DNA of 64,000 bases from an uncultured Oscillospiraceae bacterium (GCA_934590325.1 CAKTOW010000002.1:62001-126000); one strand, 5' to 3'. Positions 32,270 through 42,731 are shown, numbered from the stretch's first letter. The notes: generated by a model not told the origin, from the sequence alone. Numbers and translations are program-made.

Positions 32270-35200
32270 TTGTACTTAAAAGCACTTGAGATACAGGGGT
32301 TCAAGTCGTTCCCCGATAAGACCGTGCTGAACTTCGGCGAGGACATCACCGCCATCGTGGGGCCCAACGGCTCCGGCAAGTCCAATATCTCCGACGCCAT
32401 CCGCTGGGTCATGGGCGAGCAGAACAGCCGCCAGCTGCGCGGCGCCAAGATGGAGGACGTGATCTTCGGCGGCACGGAGAAGCGCAACCAGATGGGCTTT
32501 GCACAGGTGACGCTGGTCATCGACAACACGGAGCACATCTTCCCCAGCCGGGAGGAGGCGGAGGTGGCGGTCACCCGCCGGTACTACCGCAGCGGCGAGT
32601 CGGAGTATTACATCAACAAGCAGTCCGTGCGCCTCAAGGACGTGAACGAGCTGTTCATGGACACCGGCATGGGCCGCGAGGGCTACTCCATCATCGGACA
32701 GGGTAAGATCGACGAGATACTGTCCGTCAAGAGCGGCGAGCGCCGCGAGATATTCGAGGAGGCCGCCGGTATCAGCAAGTTCCGCCACCGCAAGGAGGAG
32801 TCCGAGCGGAAGCTGGAGCGCACGGAGGAGAACCTGGTGCGCATCAACGACAAGATCGCGGAGCTGGAGCTGCAGGTGGAGCCCCTGCGCCAGCAGGCGG
32901 AGACCGCCAAGAAGTATCTTGTGCTGCGGGACGAGCTGCGCGTGCTGGAGATCTCCGTCTGGCTGGAGCAGCTGCAAAATCTGCGTACCGCCAAGCTGAA
33001 GCTGGAGAGCGACACCGCCCTGGCCAAGGAGGAGTGCGACCGCGCCCAGCGGGCGCTGGACGAGTCCTACGCCCTGGGGGAGCGCTTTACGGAGCAGATG
33101 CGGCAGAACGACCTGGAGGCCGACGCGCTGCGCGGGCAGGTCACGGAGTCCGACAGTGCCGCCGGGGAGGAGGCAGCCGCCATTGCCGTGCTGCAGACCT
33201 CCATCGACCACAATAACGATACCCTGCGCCGTCTGGAGCAGGAGCTGAGCAACGCGGACGTGCGCCGCGAGAACCTGCAGGGGCAGATCGACGCGCAGCT
33301 GGAGCGTATCGCGGAGTTGGATACCTCCGCCGCGGCGCTGGATAAGGAACTGAGCGAGCTGCTGGCGCAGGCGCAGGCACTGTCCGACAGCGCCAAAGGT
33401 GCGGCGGATGAGGCCGAGTCCCTGCGGGCCCAGGAGGCGCTGGCCGTGGCGGAGGCCGCCGACGGCCGTGCCGCACTGTCGGCGCTGCAGGCGGGGCTGG
33501 ATGAGATAGGCCAGCGGCGGGACACCGTGCGGCAGGAGCTGTCCGACGTGCGGGAGAAGCTGGAGAGCAGCGAAAAGGAGGCCAAGCAGAACCGCCGCGC
33601 CCTCAACGACGCCAAGGAGGAAGCCCAGGCGGTGCAGAACATGATACAGGGGCACTCCCTGCGCATGGACAGCCGCCGCCAGAAGGCGGAGACCGCCCAG
33701 GCGGAGAAGCTGGACCTGACCCTCAAGGTGCGGGCGCAGGACGACCGCATACGCCTGCTCACTGAGATGGAGAAGGAGTACGAGGGCTTCAACAAGGCGG
33801 TAAAGACCGTCATGCAGGCGGCGGAGAAGAACACCCTGCGGGGTGTACACGGCCCGGTGGCCGGACTGATGACCACGAAGCAGGAGTACGCCGTGGCGCT
33901 GGAAACGGCGCTGGGCGCCGCACTGCAGAACATCGTGGTAGACAGGGAGGAGGACGCCAAGGCGGCCATCCAGTTCCTGAAGCAGCGGGACGGCGGCCGC
34001 GCCACGTTCCTGCCGCTGACCGCCATCCGCGGCGATGTGCTGCGGGAGAATATCGCGGGTGAGTACGGCTTCGTGGGCGTTGCCAGCGAGCTGGTGCGCT
34101 ACGACAGCAGGTACGACAATATATTCAAGAATCTCCTGGGCCGCACGGCGGTCATGGAGGACCTGGACAGCGGCATCGCGCTGGCGCGGAAGTTCCGCAA
34201 CGCCTTCCGCATCGTCACGCTGGACGGGCAGATCATCAACCGGGGCGGCTCCATGACCGGCGGCTCCTCCAGCCGCTCCTCCGGCGTGCTGTCCCGGGCC
34301 AACGAGCTGGAGCGCCTGACCAAGGCGCAGGGGGCGCTGCACGATAAGCTGAGCACCGTCACACAGCAGGCGGAGGACGCCCAGCGGGAGCTGCAGAAGG
34401 CGGAGTACGAACTGCAGGTGGCCAAGGAGCAGCAGCGCAAGGCCGAGGACGATGTGCTGACATTGCAGGGCAAGCAGGACCACTACGACATCCTGCTGGA
34501 GAGCCTGCGCCTGAGCTGCGAGACCATGGAGCAGGAGCTCGAGGGTCTCGACCGCAGGGAGAAGGACGACCGCGCCAGGGCGGAGAGCACCGAGGGGGCC
34601 ATCCGGGAGGCGGAGGACCGCGCCGCCGGACTGCGGCAGCAGATGCAGAGCAAGCTGGCCGGGCAGACCGACCTGACGGAGCAGACCAACCAGCTGGCCC
34701 AGGCTGTCGGCGACAAGAAGGCCGAGCAGGCGGCGCTGGCCGCCGAGAAGGACGGCGCGCTGCGCAGTGTGGCCGACCTGAAGGCCCTGCAGGCGGACAT
34801 GGTGTCCGACCGCACGGAGCGTGACGAGCTGGTGCAGAAGTACCGCGGGGACAACGAGAGGGCGCTGGCGGACATCGCTGCGCACCAGGCGGCCCTGGAC
34901 GAGAAGAACGCCAACACCGCCGCCCTGCGGCAGAAGCTGGGCGAACTGGCACAGGCCAAGCTGGAACTGGAGCAGCAGCGTGAGCAGCACAGCCGCGACA
35001 GCCGCCAGTGCAACGACGCGCTGCTGGGCGCCATGCAGGCGTACAACAAGCTGCAGCAGAAGCTGGAGAGCAGCGGCATGGAGGAGAGCCAGATACTGGA
35101 GAAGCTGTGGGAGCGCTATGAACTGAGCCACAGCGACGCCATGGAACAGCGCATCGAACTGGAGAGCGTGCCCAAGGCCACCCGCCGCATCGCGGAGCTG

Positions 35201-35839
35201 AACCGGGAGATCAAGGCGCTGGGTACACCCAATATCGGCGCCATCGAGGAGTTCGACCGGGTGAACACCCGGTACACGTACCTGTCCGACCAGCGCAGCG
35301 ACGTGGAACAGGCCAAGGAGGAACTGCTGGGCATCATCGACCAGATCACCCAGCAGATGACCGCCATCTTTGCCGAGCAGTTCCAGCTGCTGAACGAGAG
35401 CTTCCAGGAGACGTTTCTGGAGCTGTTCGGCGGCGGCAAGGCGCGGCTGGAGCTGGAGGACGAGAACGACATACTCAACTGCGGCATTGAGATCAAGGTG
35501 CAGCCCCCCGGAAAGCAGCTGAAGACCATCACGCTGCTGTCCGGCGGTGAGAAGGCCTTTGTGGCCATCGCACTGTACTTCGCCATTCTGAAGGTGCATC
35601 CCACGCCGTTCTGCGTCATGGACGAGATCGAGGCGGCGCTGGACGAGGCCAACGTGGTGCGCTACGCCCGCTATATGCGGCGTATCGCGGGAAAGACGCA
35701 GTTCATCGTCATCACCCACCGCCGGGGCACCATGGAGGAGGCCGACGTCCTGTACGGCGTGACCATGCAGGAGAAGGGCGTCAGCCGCATCCTGACCATC
35801 AACCTCAACGACATGGCCAAGGAACTGCACATCAAATAA
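32270..35839 (+). CDS. smc: Chromosome segregation protein SMC
   Basis: A 1189-residue ATPase that extrudes DNA loops with ScpA and ScpB. The N-terminal head has Walker A GPNGSGKS (31-38). Two long coiled coils, about 165-500 and 675-1010, flank a hinge domain (about 505-670, with LRGVHGPVAGL and the Gly-rich NRGGSMTGGSS). The C-terminal head has the signature LLSGGEKA and Walker B FCVMDEIEAALDEAN. TTG 32270 is chosen because SMC proteins start MYLK and because AGAGGTG lies six bases upstream; that motif itself contains the alternative GTG at 32261. ftsY follows, the usual smc-ftsY order. Confidence 0.97.
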   Translation: MYLKALEIQGFKSFPDKTVLNFGEDITAIVGPNGSGKSNISDAIRWVMGEQNSRQLRGAKMEDVIFGGTEKRNQMGFAQVTLVIDNTEHIFPSREEAEVAVTRRYYRSGESEYYINKQSVRLKDVNELFMDTGMGREGYSIIGQGKIDEILSVKSGERREIFEEAAGISKFRHRKEESERKLERTEENLVRINDKIAELELQVEPLRQQAETAKKYLVLRDELRVLEISVWLEQLQNLRTAKLKLESDTALAKEECDRAQRALDESYALGERFTEQMRQNDLEADALRGQVTESDSAAGEEAAAIAVLQTSIDHNNDTLRRLEQELSNADVRRENLQGQIDAQLERIAELDTSAAALDKELSELLAQAQALSDSAKGAADEAESLRAQEALAVAEAADGRAALSALQAGLDEIGQRRDTVRQELSDVREKLESSEKEAKQNRRALNDAKEEAQAVQNMIQGHSLRMDSRRQKAETAQAEKLDLTLKVRAQDDRIRLLTEMEKEYEGFNKAVKTVMQAAEKNTLRGVHGPVAGLMTTKQEYAVALETALGAALQNIVVDREEDAKAAIQFLKQRDGGRATFLPLTAIRGDVLRENIAGEYGFVGVASELVRYDSRYDNIFKNLLGRTAVMEDLDSGIALARKFRNAFRIVTLDGQIINRGGSMTGGSSSRSSGVLSRANELERLTKAQGALHDKLSTVTQQAEDAQRELQKAEYELQVAKEQQRKAEDDVLTLQGKQDHYDILLESLRLSCETMEQELEGLDRREKDDRARAESTEGAIREAEDRAAGLRQQMQSKLAGQTDLTEQTNQLAQAVGDKKAEQAALAAEKDGALRSVADLKALQADMVSDRTERDELVQKYRGDNERALADIAAHQAALDEKNANTAALRQKLGELAQAKLELEQQREQHSRDSRQCNDALLGAMQAYNKLQQKLESSGMEESQILEKLWERYELSHSDAMEQRIELESVPKATRRIAELNREIKALGTPNIGAIEEFDRVNTRYTYLSDQRSDVEQAKEELLGIIDQITQQMTAIFAEQFQLLNESFQETFLELFGGGKARLELEDENDILNCGIEIKVQPPGKQLKTITLLSGGEKAFVAIALYFAILKVHPTPFCVMDEIEAALDEANVVRYARYMRRIAGKTQFIVITHRRGTMEEADVLYGVTMQEKGVSRILTINLNDMAKELHIK

Positions 35840-35852
35840 GGAGGTATACAGT

Positions 35853-36728
35853 ATGGCAATGGGTCTGTTTCAGATACTTAAAGAGGCGTTCACCGCCGTC
35901 CCCACCTTCGACGACCTGAACGATGAATTCTACGACGGGCTGGAGGAAGCCCTGATACTGGCCGACGTGGGCGCGGACACCGCCTGCGACATCGTGGCGC
36001 AGCTGCGCAAGCGGGTGAAGGAGCGGTTCATCGGCCGCATAGAGGAGGTCAAGGACGCCCTGCGGGACATCCTGCGCAGCAAGCTGGAGGTGGGCGACAG
36101 CAGCCTGACACTGGAGGGCAAGCCCGCCGTGGTGCTGGTCATCGGCGTCAACGGCGTGGGCAAGACCACCTCCATCGGCAAGCTGGCCAAGCAGCTGAAG
36201 GCACAGGGCAAGAAGGTGCTGCTGTGCGCGGGCGATACGTTCCGCGCGGCGGCCGCCGACCAGCTGGAGATATGGGCGGGCCGCGCCGGTGTGGACATCG
36301 TGCGGCAGAACGAGGGCGCCGACCCCGGCGCCGTGCTGTTCGACGCCCTGCAGGCCGCCAAGGCACGCGGCGTGGACGTGGTGCTGTGCGACACGGCGGG
36401 ACGCCTGCACAATAAGCAGAATCTGATGAACGAGCTGGCCAAGCTGCGGAAGATCATCGACCGGGAGTGCCCGGAGTCCAGCTGCGAAACGCTGCTGGTG
36501 CTGGACGCCACCACCGGGCAGAACGGGCTGATCCAGGCGCGGACATTCAAGGAGACCGCCGGGCTTACGGGCATCATCCTCACCAAGCTGGACGGCACTG
36601 CCAAGGGCGGCATCGTCATAGCCATCGCCCAGGAGCTGGGCGTGCCGGTGAAGTTCGTGGGCGTGGGCGAGGGCATCGACGACCTGAAGCCCTTCGACCC
36701 GGCGGAGTTCGTCAAGGGCATGGTGTAA
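35853..36728 (+). CDS. ftsY: Signal recognition particle receptor FtsY
   Basis: SRP GTPase that docks ribosome-nascent chain complexes at the membrane translocon. At 291 residues it is an NG-domain-only form with no long acidic N-terminal domain. The N domain is about 1-85, and G1 is GVNGVGKTT (98-106). DTFRAAAADQL, DTAGRLHNK and TKLDGTAKGG complete the GTP-binding motifs, and GVGEGIDDLKPF ends the G domain. GGAGGTATACAGT precedes the ATG. Confidence 0.97.
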   Translation: MAMGLFQILKEAFTAVPTFDDLNDEFYDGLEEALILADVGADTACDIVAQLRKRVKERFIGRIEEVKDALRDILRSKLEVGDSSLTLEGKPAVVLVIGVNGVGKTTSIGKLAKQLKAQGKKVLLCAGDTFRAAAADQLEIWAGRAGVDIVRQNEGADPGAVLFDALQAAKARGVDVVLCDTAGRLHNKQNLMNELAKLRKIIDRECPESSCETLLVLDATTGQNGLIQARTFKETAGLTGIILTKLDGTAKGGIVIAIAQELGVPVKFVGVGEGIDDLKPFDPAEFVKGMV

Positions 36729-36741
36729 GGAGGGACGCGCT

Positions 36742-37464
36742 ATGACAAGAGCAGACGGCCGCGCGGCTGACCAGCTGCGCCCGGTGGAGATGATCCCCGG
36801 CTTTACACGCTTTGCCGAGGGCAGCGTGCTGATACGCTGCGGCGATACGGTGGTGCTGTGCAACGCCTCCGTGGAGGAAAAGACGCCGCCCCATGTGGCG
36901 GAGGGCTGCGGCTGGGTCACGGCGGAGTACTCCATGCTGCCCCGTGCCAACCGGGAGCGCAGCCGCCGGGATGTGGACAAGCTGAAGCTGTCCGGCCGCA
37001 GCGCGGAGATACAGCGGCTCATCGGCCGCAGCCTGCGGGCGGCGGTGGATATGCGGGCGCTGGGCGAGCGGACCATCACCGTGGACTGTGACGTGCTGCA
37101 GGGGGACGGCGGTACCCGTACCGCGTCCGTCACCGGAGGCTTCACGGCGCTGGCGCTGGCCTGCAAAAAGCTGGTGGCCGACGGCGTTATCGAGAGGATG
37201 CCCCTGGTGCACTACGTCACCGGCGTGTCCGCCGGCATCGTGGACGACACGCCCATGCTGGACCTGCAGTACAGCGAGGACAGCCGGGCGCAGGTGGACC
37301 TGAATTGCATGATGACGGAGCAGGGCCAGCTGATCGAGATACAGGGCACCGGGGAGGGGAGACCCTTCACCGTGGCCGAGCAGCAGGCGCTGGTGGCACT
37401 ATGTGCCGGGGGCTGCCGGGAGCTGCTGGAAAAGCAGAAGGAGATACTGGGGGAGATACTATGA
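36742..37464 (+). CDS. rph: Ribonuclease PH
   Basis: Phosphorolytic 3'-5' exoribonuclease that trims tRNA 3' ends. The 240-residue length is normal. It starts with R-x-D-G-R-like TRADGRAADQLRP and contains WVTAEYSMLPRA, the phosphate-binding LSGRSAEIQRLIGRSLR and DCDVLQGDGGTRTAS, all family markers. Overlaps rdgB by four bases. Confidence 0.96.
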   Translation: MTRADGRAADQLRPVEMIPGFTRFAEGSVLIRCGDTVVLCNASVEEKTPPHVAEGCGWVTAEYSMLPRANRERSRRDVDKLKLSGRSAEIQRLIGRSLRAAVDMRALGERTITVDCDVLQGDGGTRTASVTGGFTALALACKKLVADGVIERMPLVHYVTGVSAGIVDDTPMLDLQYSEDSRAQVDLNCMMTEQGQLIEIQGTGEGRPFTVAEQQALVALCAGGCRELLEKQKEILGEIL

Positions 37465-38051
37465 GATTCGTACTGGCATCCCACAACAAGGGTAAGCTTG
37501 CCGAGATGCAGGCCATACTGTCCGAACTGGGCGTGGAGGTGGTCATGCCCTCCGACGTGGGCGTGGACATCGACGTGGAGGAGACCGGCACCACCTTCGC
37601 CGAGAATGCCGCGCTGAAGGCCAACGCCATCATGGCGGCCAGCGGTCTGCCCGCCATCGCCGACGACTCCGGCCTGTGCGTGGACTGGCTGCAGGGCGCG
37701 CCCGGCGTGTACTCCGCCCGCTACGGCGGGTTGGACAGCGATATGGAGCGCTGCCGCCTGCTGCTGGGCAATATGCGCGGCGCTACCGACCGCGCCGCAC
37801 ACTTCCACACCGCCATCGTGTGCGCCTTCCCCAACGGGGATGTGCTGACGGCGGAGGGCGACTGCCACGGCACCATCGCCTTCGCCCCTATGGGCGACGG
37901 GGGATTCGGCTACGACCCGGTATTTTTCGTGCCGGCCCTGCGCAAGACCTTCGCACAGCTGACGGCGGCGGAGAAGAACGCTATTTCCCACCGCGGCAAC
38001 GCACTGCGTAGCTTCGCGGAGGAGCTGAAAACGTATTTGGAGAATCACTGA
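37461..38051 (+). CDS. rdgB: dITP/XTP pyrophosphatase (RdgB/HAM1)
   Basis: House-cleaning pyrophosphatase that removes ITP, dITP and XTP from nucleotide pools. 196 residues. Substrate- and metal-binding motifs are SHNKGKLAEM near the N-terminus, TFAENAALKA, ADDSGLCVD and the C-terminal GGFGYDPVF and SHRGNALR. The rph-rdgB pair is common in Gram-positive bacteria. Confidence 0.96.
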   Translation: MRFVLASHNKGKLAEMQAILSELGVEVVMPSDVGVDIDVEETGTTFAENAALKANAIMAASGLPAIADDSGLCVDWLQGAPGVYSARYGGLDSDMERCRLLLGNMRGATDRAAHFHTAIVCAFPNGDVLTAEGDCHGTIAFAPMGDGGFGYDPVFFVPALRKTFAQLTAAEKNAISHRGNALRSFAEELKTYLENH

Positions 38052-38052
38052 T

Positions 38053-38370
38053 ATGGAACTGACAAGTAAGCAGCGCGCACAGCTGCGCTCCCTGGCCACC
38101 AATATGGACACCATCATTCAGGTGGGCAAGGACGGCATCGGCGACAACCTCATCGAGCAGGTCAACGACGCACTGGAGGCCCGCGAGCTCATCAAGGGCC
38201 GCGTGCTGGAGAACTCCATGCTCACCGCCCGGGAGGCGGCGGAGGAGCTGGCCGTTGCCGCCCGGTGCGAGGTGGTGCAGGTCATCGGCAGCAAGTTCGT
38301 CCTGTACCGCATGCAGCACGACAAGGCGAAGCGGAAGATCGAACTGGTCAAGGCCAGACGGACCGTATGA
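38053..38370 (+). CDS. yhbY: YhbY family RNA-binding protein
   Basis: A 105-residue protein with the CRS1/YhbY fold: start LTSKQRAQLRSLA, the GKDGIGDNLIEQV loop that resembles a GxxG RNA contact, and FVLYRM near the end. Binds pre-50S particles in other bacteria. Starts two bases after rdgB and overlaps nadD by four. Confidence 0.92.
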   Translation: MELTSKQRAQLRSLATNMDTIIQVGKDGIGDNLIEQVNDALEARELIKGRVLENSMLTAREAAEELAVAARCEVVQVIGSKFVLYRMQHDKAKRKIELVKARRTV

Positions 38371-39557
38371 ACATCGGTATTTACGGCGGGACCTTCGACC
38401 CGCCCCACATCGGACACGTGACCGCGGCAAGGGCTGCCATGGACGCCCTGCAGCTGGACAGGCTCATCCTTATCCCCGACGCGCAGCCGCCCCACAAGGC
38501 GCTGCCCGCGGGCAGCGCCGCGGCCGGGCAGCGGTACGACATGGCCGTGCTGGCCACGGCGGAACTGGGCAGGGCGGCGGAGGCCAGCGACATGGAGCTG
38601 CGCCGCGCCGGCGTCAGCTACACCACCGACACGCTGGCGGCGCTGCGTGAGCAGTACCCGGAGGACACCCTGTACCTGCTGATGGGGTCGGATATGTTCC
38701 TGTCGCTGCACAGCTGGCGCAGCCCGGAGAAGATCATGGCGCTGGCGCACATCGCACCCTTTACCCGTCAGGCGGAGGACGAGTCCGAGGACTTCGCCGC
38801 GCAGAAGGCGCGGCTGGAGCGGGACTTCGGCGCGCAGGTGACGGTCATACCCAACCCGCAGGTGGTGGACATCTCCTCCACGGAGGTGCGCGCCGCGCTG
38901 GCCCAGGGCGGGGGAGAGGACCTGCTGCCGCCGCCGGTCTGGGGGTATATCCGGAGGGAGCATCTCTACGGGACCCATGCGGACCTGACGAAGCTCACGC
39001 CGGATGAGCTGCGCCCCGTCGCGCTGAGCTATCTGAAGCCCAAGCGCATGCCCCACGTGTTGGGCACGGAGCAGGAGGCCGTGCGCCTGGCCCGCCGCTA
39101 CGGCGCGGATGAGACAAAGGCACGGGTGGCCGCGTTGCTGCACGACTGCACCAAGAAGCTGGACTTGGACGAGCAGCTGGCACTGTGCGCGCAGTACGGC
39201 ATAGAGCTGGACGAGCTGGAGCGGAAGGCGCTGAAGCTGCTGCACAGCAAGACCGGGGCCGCCATCGCCCGACATGTGTTCGCCGTGGACGACGATGTGT
39301 ACAGCGCCATCCTGTACCACACCACCGGAAAGCCGGATATGACGCTGCTGGAGAAGATCATCTATCTGGCGGATTACATCGAGCCCACCCGGGACTTCCC
39401 CGGCGTGGAGGAGCTGCGCAGGACCGTATACGAGGACCTGGACAGGGGATTGCTCATGGGCCTGACCATGACCATCGACGAGATGGAGGAGATGGGGAAC
39501 CCCGTACACCACATGACCCGCGACGCGCGGGACTATCTGCAGAAAAGAGGGATATAA
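38367..39557 (+). CDS. nadD: NadD-YqeK fusion: nicotinate-nucleotide adenylyltransferase plus HD hydrolase
   Basis: A 396-residue fusion. Residues 1-200 are NadD, which makes deamido-NAD from nicotinate mononucleotide and ATP; the adenylyltransferase HxGH motif is PHIGH (13-17), and ISSTEVR lies near 172. Residues about 205-396 are YqeK, an HD-domain hydrolase that cleaves diadenosine tetraphosphate symmetrically; metal residues appear in ALLHDCTK and HVFAVDDDVYSAI. The two are separate adjacent genes in Bacillus. The ATG overlaps the yhbY stop, and the stop codon shares a base with the rsfS start. Confidence 0.93.
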   Translation: MNIGIYGGTFDPPHIGHVTAARAAMDALQLDRLILIPDAQPPHKALPAGSAAAGQRYDMAVLATAELGRAAEASDMELRRAGVSYTTDTLAALREQYPEDTLYLLMGSDMFLSLHSWRSPEKIMALAHIAPFTRQAEDESEDFAAQKARLERDFGAQVTVIPNPQVVDISSTEVRAALAQGGGEDLLPPPVWGYIRREHLYGTHADLTKLTPDELRPVALSYLKPKRMPHVLGTEQEAVRLARRYGADETKARVAALLHDCTKKLDLDEQLALCAQYGIELDELERKALKLLHSKTGAAIARHVFAVDDDVYSAILYHTTGKPDMTLLEKIIYLADYIEPTRDFPGVEELRRTVYEDLDRGLLMGLTMTIDEMEEMGNPVHHMTRDARDYLQKRGI

Positions 39558-39925
39558 TGAAAACACCTAAGGAATTGGCACTGTTGGCCGCCCGCGCCCT
39601 GTCGGACAAGAAGGGCAGGGAGATACGCGTGCTGGAGATCGCCGAGCTGACCACGCTGGCGGACTATTTTGTGCTGGCCACAGGCTCCAGCAACACCCAG
39701 ATCAACGCACTGGTGGATAACGTGGAGAAGGTGCTGGCGGAGGAGGCCGGTGAGCAGCCCCTGCACCGCGAGGGCTATCGCGGCGGCACGTGGGTGCTGC
39801 TGGACTACGGCTGCATCGCCATCCATGTGTTCAACCAGGAGGCCCGGGAGTTCTACGGCCTGGAGCGCCTGTGGCAGGACGGCAAGCCGGTGGACATCAG
39901 CGGCGTCATTGACGAGCACGAATGA
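39557..39925 (+). CDS. rsfS: Ribosomal silencing factor RsfS
   Basis: A 122-residue protein of the RsfS/Iojap family that binds uL14 and blocks subunit joining in starvation. Family features: KGREIRVLEIAELTTLADYF, LATGSSNTQINALVD, and the GYRGGTWVLLDYG block near 75-87. ATG overlaps the nadD-yqeK stop by one base. The order yhbY-nadD-yqeK-rsfS is conserved in Firmicutes. Confidence 0.95.
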   Translation: MKTPKELALLAARALSDKKGREIRVLEIAELTTLADYFVLATGSSNTQINALVDNVEKVLAEEAGEQPLHREGYRGGTWVLLDYGCIAIHVFNQEAREFYGLERLWQDGKPVDISGVIDEHE

Positions 39926-39967
39926 GCTTTTTGCGCGCTTTTCTCCCTTTTTACCGGAAAACGGGGG

Positions 39968-39995
39968 TTGACAAGCGGCAAAAATGCGCTACAAT
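39968..39995 (+). promoter_or_regulatory. Sigma-A promoter for leuS
   Basis: TTGACA (39968-39973) and TACAAT (39990-39995), spacer 16; start near 40002. Confidence 0.8.
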
Positions 39996-40002
39996 ATAAC
40001 TC

Positions 40003-40262
40003 GATATCGTCACGAGCGATGAAGGGAAAAAGACGGAGACCGTCCGCCCCAAGAGAGCCGGCGTCTGGTGCGAGCCGGTGGGGACGTTCCGTTGTACTGG
40101 CCCCGGAGCTTTCCGCCTGAACAGGGCGGGACGGGTGCGCACCGTTACAGCGCGGCCCCTGTGAGAGGGGCACTGAGCACCGTGAGGGAGACCCGCGGTG
40201 AAATCAGGGTGGTAACACGTTTTGTACGTCCCTGACCGTGTACGGCGGTCAGGGACTTTTAT
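40003..40262 (+). promoter_or_regulatory. T-box riboswitch of leuS
   Basis: The leader of about 300 bases has the T-box layout: a Stem I with the AGAGAG...GGTGCGAG distal pattern (about 40052-40080), a likely specifier CTG (Leu) at 40097-40099 just before CCCCGGAGC, the T-box AGGGTGGTAACACG (about 40206-40219) that pairs with the uncharged tRNA end, and a terminator GTCCCTGACC/GGTCAGGGAC (40228-40256) followed by TTTTATTT. Uncharged tRNA-Leu should turn leuS on. The specifier choice is helped by the downstream gene; ACT overlaps it but would mean Thr. Confidence 0.9.
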
Positions 40263-40299
40263 TTGCAGAGAACAAAATTCACATACAAGGAGAACGAGC

Positions 40300-42726
40300 A
40301 TGAATTACGATTTTGCGGCCATTGAGAAGAAATGGCAAGCCAATTGGGAAAAGACGAAGCCCTACGCCGCCGTCACCGGCGACAAGCGCCCTAAGTTTTA
40401 CGGCCTGATCGAGTTCCCCTATCCCTCCGGACAGGGTCTGCACGTGGGGCATCCCCGGCCCTTCACCGCTATGGACATCGTCACCCGCAAAAAGCGCATG
40501 CAGGGCTACAACGTGCTGTTCCCCATCGGGTTCGACGCTTTCGGCCTGCCCACGGAGAACTACGCCATCAAGAACCATATCCATCCCGCGGTGGTCACCA
40601 AGAACAACATCGAGAACTTCACCAATCAGCTGAAGATGCTGGGCTACGGCTTCGACTGGGACCGCTGCGTGGACACCACCGACCCCAACTACTACAAGTG
40701 GACCCAGTGGATCTTCCTGCAGATGTTCAAGCACGGGCTGGCCTATAAGTCCACCATGCCGGTGAACTGGTGCACCAGCTGCAAGTGCGTGCTGGCCAAC
40801 GAGGAAGTGGTCAACGGCGTGTGCGAGCGCTGCGGCAGCGAGGTCATCCGCAAGGAGAAGAGCCAGTGGATGCTGAAGATCACCGAGTACGCACAGCGGC
40901 TCATCGACGATCTGGACGATGTGGACTACATCGAGCGCGTGAAGATACAGCAGCGCAACTGGATCGGACGCTCCACCGGCGCGGAGATCACCTTCGACAC
41001 CAATGTGGGCGACCAGGTCACCGTGTACACCACCCGTGCCGACACGCTGTTCGGTACCACGTACATGGTCATCTCCCCGGAGCATCCCCTGCTGAAGAAG
41101 TGGCAGCCCTTTATCAAGAACTGGGACGCCGTGGCGGCGTATCAGGACGAGGCGGCACACAAGTCCGACTTTGAGCGCGGCGAGCTGAACAAGGAAAAGA
41201 CCGGCGTGCGGCTGGAGGGCATCGAGGTCATGAACCCCGTCACCCACAAGCCCCTGCCTATGTTTGTCTCCGACTACGTGCTGATGGGCTACGGCACCGG
41301 TATCGTCATGGGCGTGCCCGGCCACGACCAGCGCGACTGGGAGTTCGCCACCAAGTTCGGCCTGCCCATCATCGAGGTGGTGGCCGGCGGCGACGTGACC
41401 AAGGAGGCCTTCGTGGCCAAGGACGACAGCGCCGTGATGGTGAACTCCGGGTTCCTGAACGGCATGACCGTCAAGGAGGCCATCCCCGCCATGAAGAAGT
41501 ACGTGGTGGAGCAGGGCTTCGGCAAGGAGAAGGTCAACTACAAGCTGCGCGACTGGGTGTTCTCCCGTCAGCGGTACTGGGGCGAGCCTATCCCCCTGGT
41601 GAACTGCGAGAAGTGCGGCTGGGTGGCGCTGCCGGAGGAGCAGCTGCCGCTGGTGCTGCCCCAGGTGGAGAGCTATGAGCCCACCGACGACGGCGAGAGC
41701 CCCCTCAGCAAGATGACCGATTGGGTCAACACCACCTGCCCCTGCTGCGGCGGCCCCGCCAAGCGCGAGACCGACACCATGCCCCAGTGGGCCGGCTCCA
41801 GCTGGTACTTCCTGCGGTATATGGACCCCCACAACGACAAGGCGCTGGCCAGCAAGGAGGCGCTGGACTACTGGTCCCCGGTGGACTGGTACAACGGCGG
41901 TATGGAGCACACCACGCTGCACCTGCTGTACTCCCGCTTCTGGCATAAGTTCCTGTACGACATCGGCGTGGTGCCCACCAAGGAGCCTTACGCCAAGCGC
42001 ACCAGCCACGGTATGATCCTGGGCGAGGGCGGCGAGAAGATGTCCAAGTCCCGCGGCAACGTGGTCAACCCCAACGACATCGTGGCGCAGTACGGCGCCG
42101 ACACCATGCGCCTGCACATCATGTTCATCGGCGACTTCGAGAAGGCCGTCAGCTGGAGCAACGAGGCCGTCAAGGGCAGCAAGCGCTTCCTGGACCGCTG
42201 CTTCAACCTGCAGGACATCGCCACCGACGAGGAGTCCATCTCCGCCAAGAACGAGTCCATCGTCCACAAGACCATCAAGAAGGTCTCTCAGGATATCGAC
42301 GAGCTGAAGATGAACACCGCCATCGCCGCCATGATGACCATGGTCAACGAGTTCTACGCCAACGGCTGCTCCAAGGGCGATGTGGAGATGCTGTGCCTGC
42401 TGCTGAGCCCCTTCGCCCCCCACATGGTGGAGGAGATGTGGGAGAACATGGGCTTTGCCGCCAAGTACGGCAAGATGGCCATGCAGATGGATTGGCCCGC
42501 CCACGACGAGTCCAAGACCGTGGACAGCCACGTGGAGATGGCCGTGCAGGTCAACGGCAAGCTGAAGGGCACCGTCACCGTCCCCATGGACAGCGACGAG
42601 GCCGCCGTGGTGGCCGCCGCCATGGAGAGCGACAAGGTGAAGAAGGCCGCTGAGGGTATGTCCGTGGTCAAGACCATCCTGGTCAAGAACAAGCTGGTCA
42701 ACCTGATCGTCAAGCCCGCGAAGTGA
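40300..42726 (+). CDS. leuS: Leucine-tRNA ligase
   Basis: Class I aminoacyl-tRNA synthetase, 808 residues. The ATP-site HVGH (48-51, the HIGH motif) and KMSKS (580-584) are intact. The Zn-finger-like [13 protein letters not shown] near 160 and the CP1 editing domain ([12 protein letters not shown], then [15 protein letters not shown]) are present, so proofreading should work. The anticodon-binding and C-terminal domains are normal. AAGGAGAACGAGC precedes the ATG. Regulated by the T-box ahead of it. Confidence 0.98.
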   Translation: MNYDFAAIEKKWQANWEKTKPYAAVTGDKRPKFYGLIEFPYPSGQGLHVGHPRPFTAMDIVTRKKRMQGYNVLFPIGFDAFGLPTENYAIKNHIHPAVVTKNNIENFTNQLKMLGYGFDWDRCVDTTDPNYYKWTQWIFLQMFKHGLAYKSTMPVNWCTSCKCVLANEEVVNGVCERCGSEVIRKEKSQWMLKITEYAQRLIDDLDDVDYIERVKIQQRNWIGRSTGAEITFDTNVGDQVTVYTTRADTLFGTTYMVISPEHPLLKKWQPFIKNWDAVAAYQDEAAHKSDFERGELNKEKTGVRLEGIEVMNPVTHKPLPMFVSDYVLMGYGTGIVMGVPGHDQRDWEFATKFGLPIIEVVAGGDVTKEAFVAKDDSAVMVNSGFLNGMTVKEAIPAMKKYVVEQGFGKEKVNYKLRDWVFSRQRYWGEPIPLVNCEKCGWVALPEEQLPLVLPQVESYEPTDDGESPLSKMTDWVNTTCPCCGGPAKRETDTMPQWAGSSWYFLRYMDPHNDKALASKEALDYWSPVDWYNGGMEHTTLHLLYSRFWHKFLYDIGVVPTKEPYAKRTSHGMILGEGGEKMSKSRGNVVNPNDIVAQYGADTMRLHIMFIGDFEKAVSWSNEAVKGSKRFLDRCFNLQDIATDEESISAKNESIVHKTIKKVSQDIDELKMNTAIAAMMTMVNEFYANGCSKGDVEMLCLLLSPFAPHMVEEMWENMGFAAKYGKMAMQMDWPAHDESKTVDSHVEMAVQVNGKLKGTVTVPMDSDEAAVVAAAMESDKVKKAAEGMSVVKTILVKNKLVNLIVKPAK

Positions 42727-42731
42727 TGCGT

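Noticed and set aside
32276-35830. A very long open frame antisense to smc
   Set aside because: It is a shadow of the third-position GC bias of smc; the product is low-complexity (Leu/Gln/His/Val) with no domain. The same applies to long antisense frames opposite leuS, prfA/Sua5, the DUF1538-PII operon, the RACo gene and the ABC permease.
40090-40105. ACT (Thr) as the T-box specifier codon
   Set aside because: CTG in the next register is a Leu codon, sits at an equally good distance from CCCCGGAGC, and agrees with leuS downstream.
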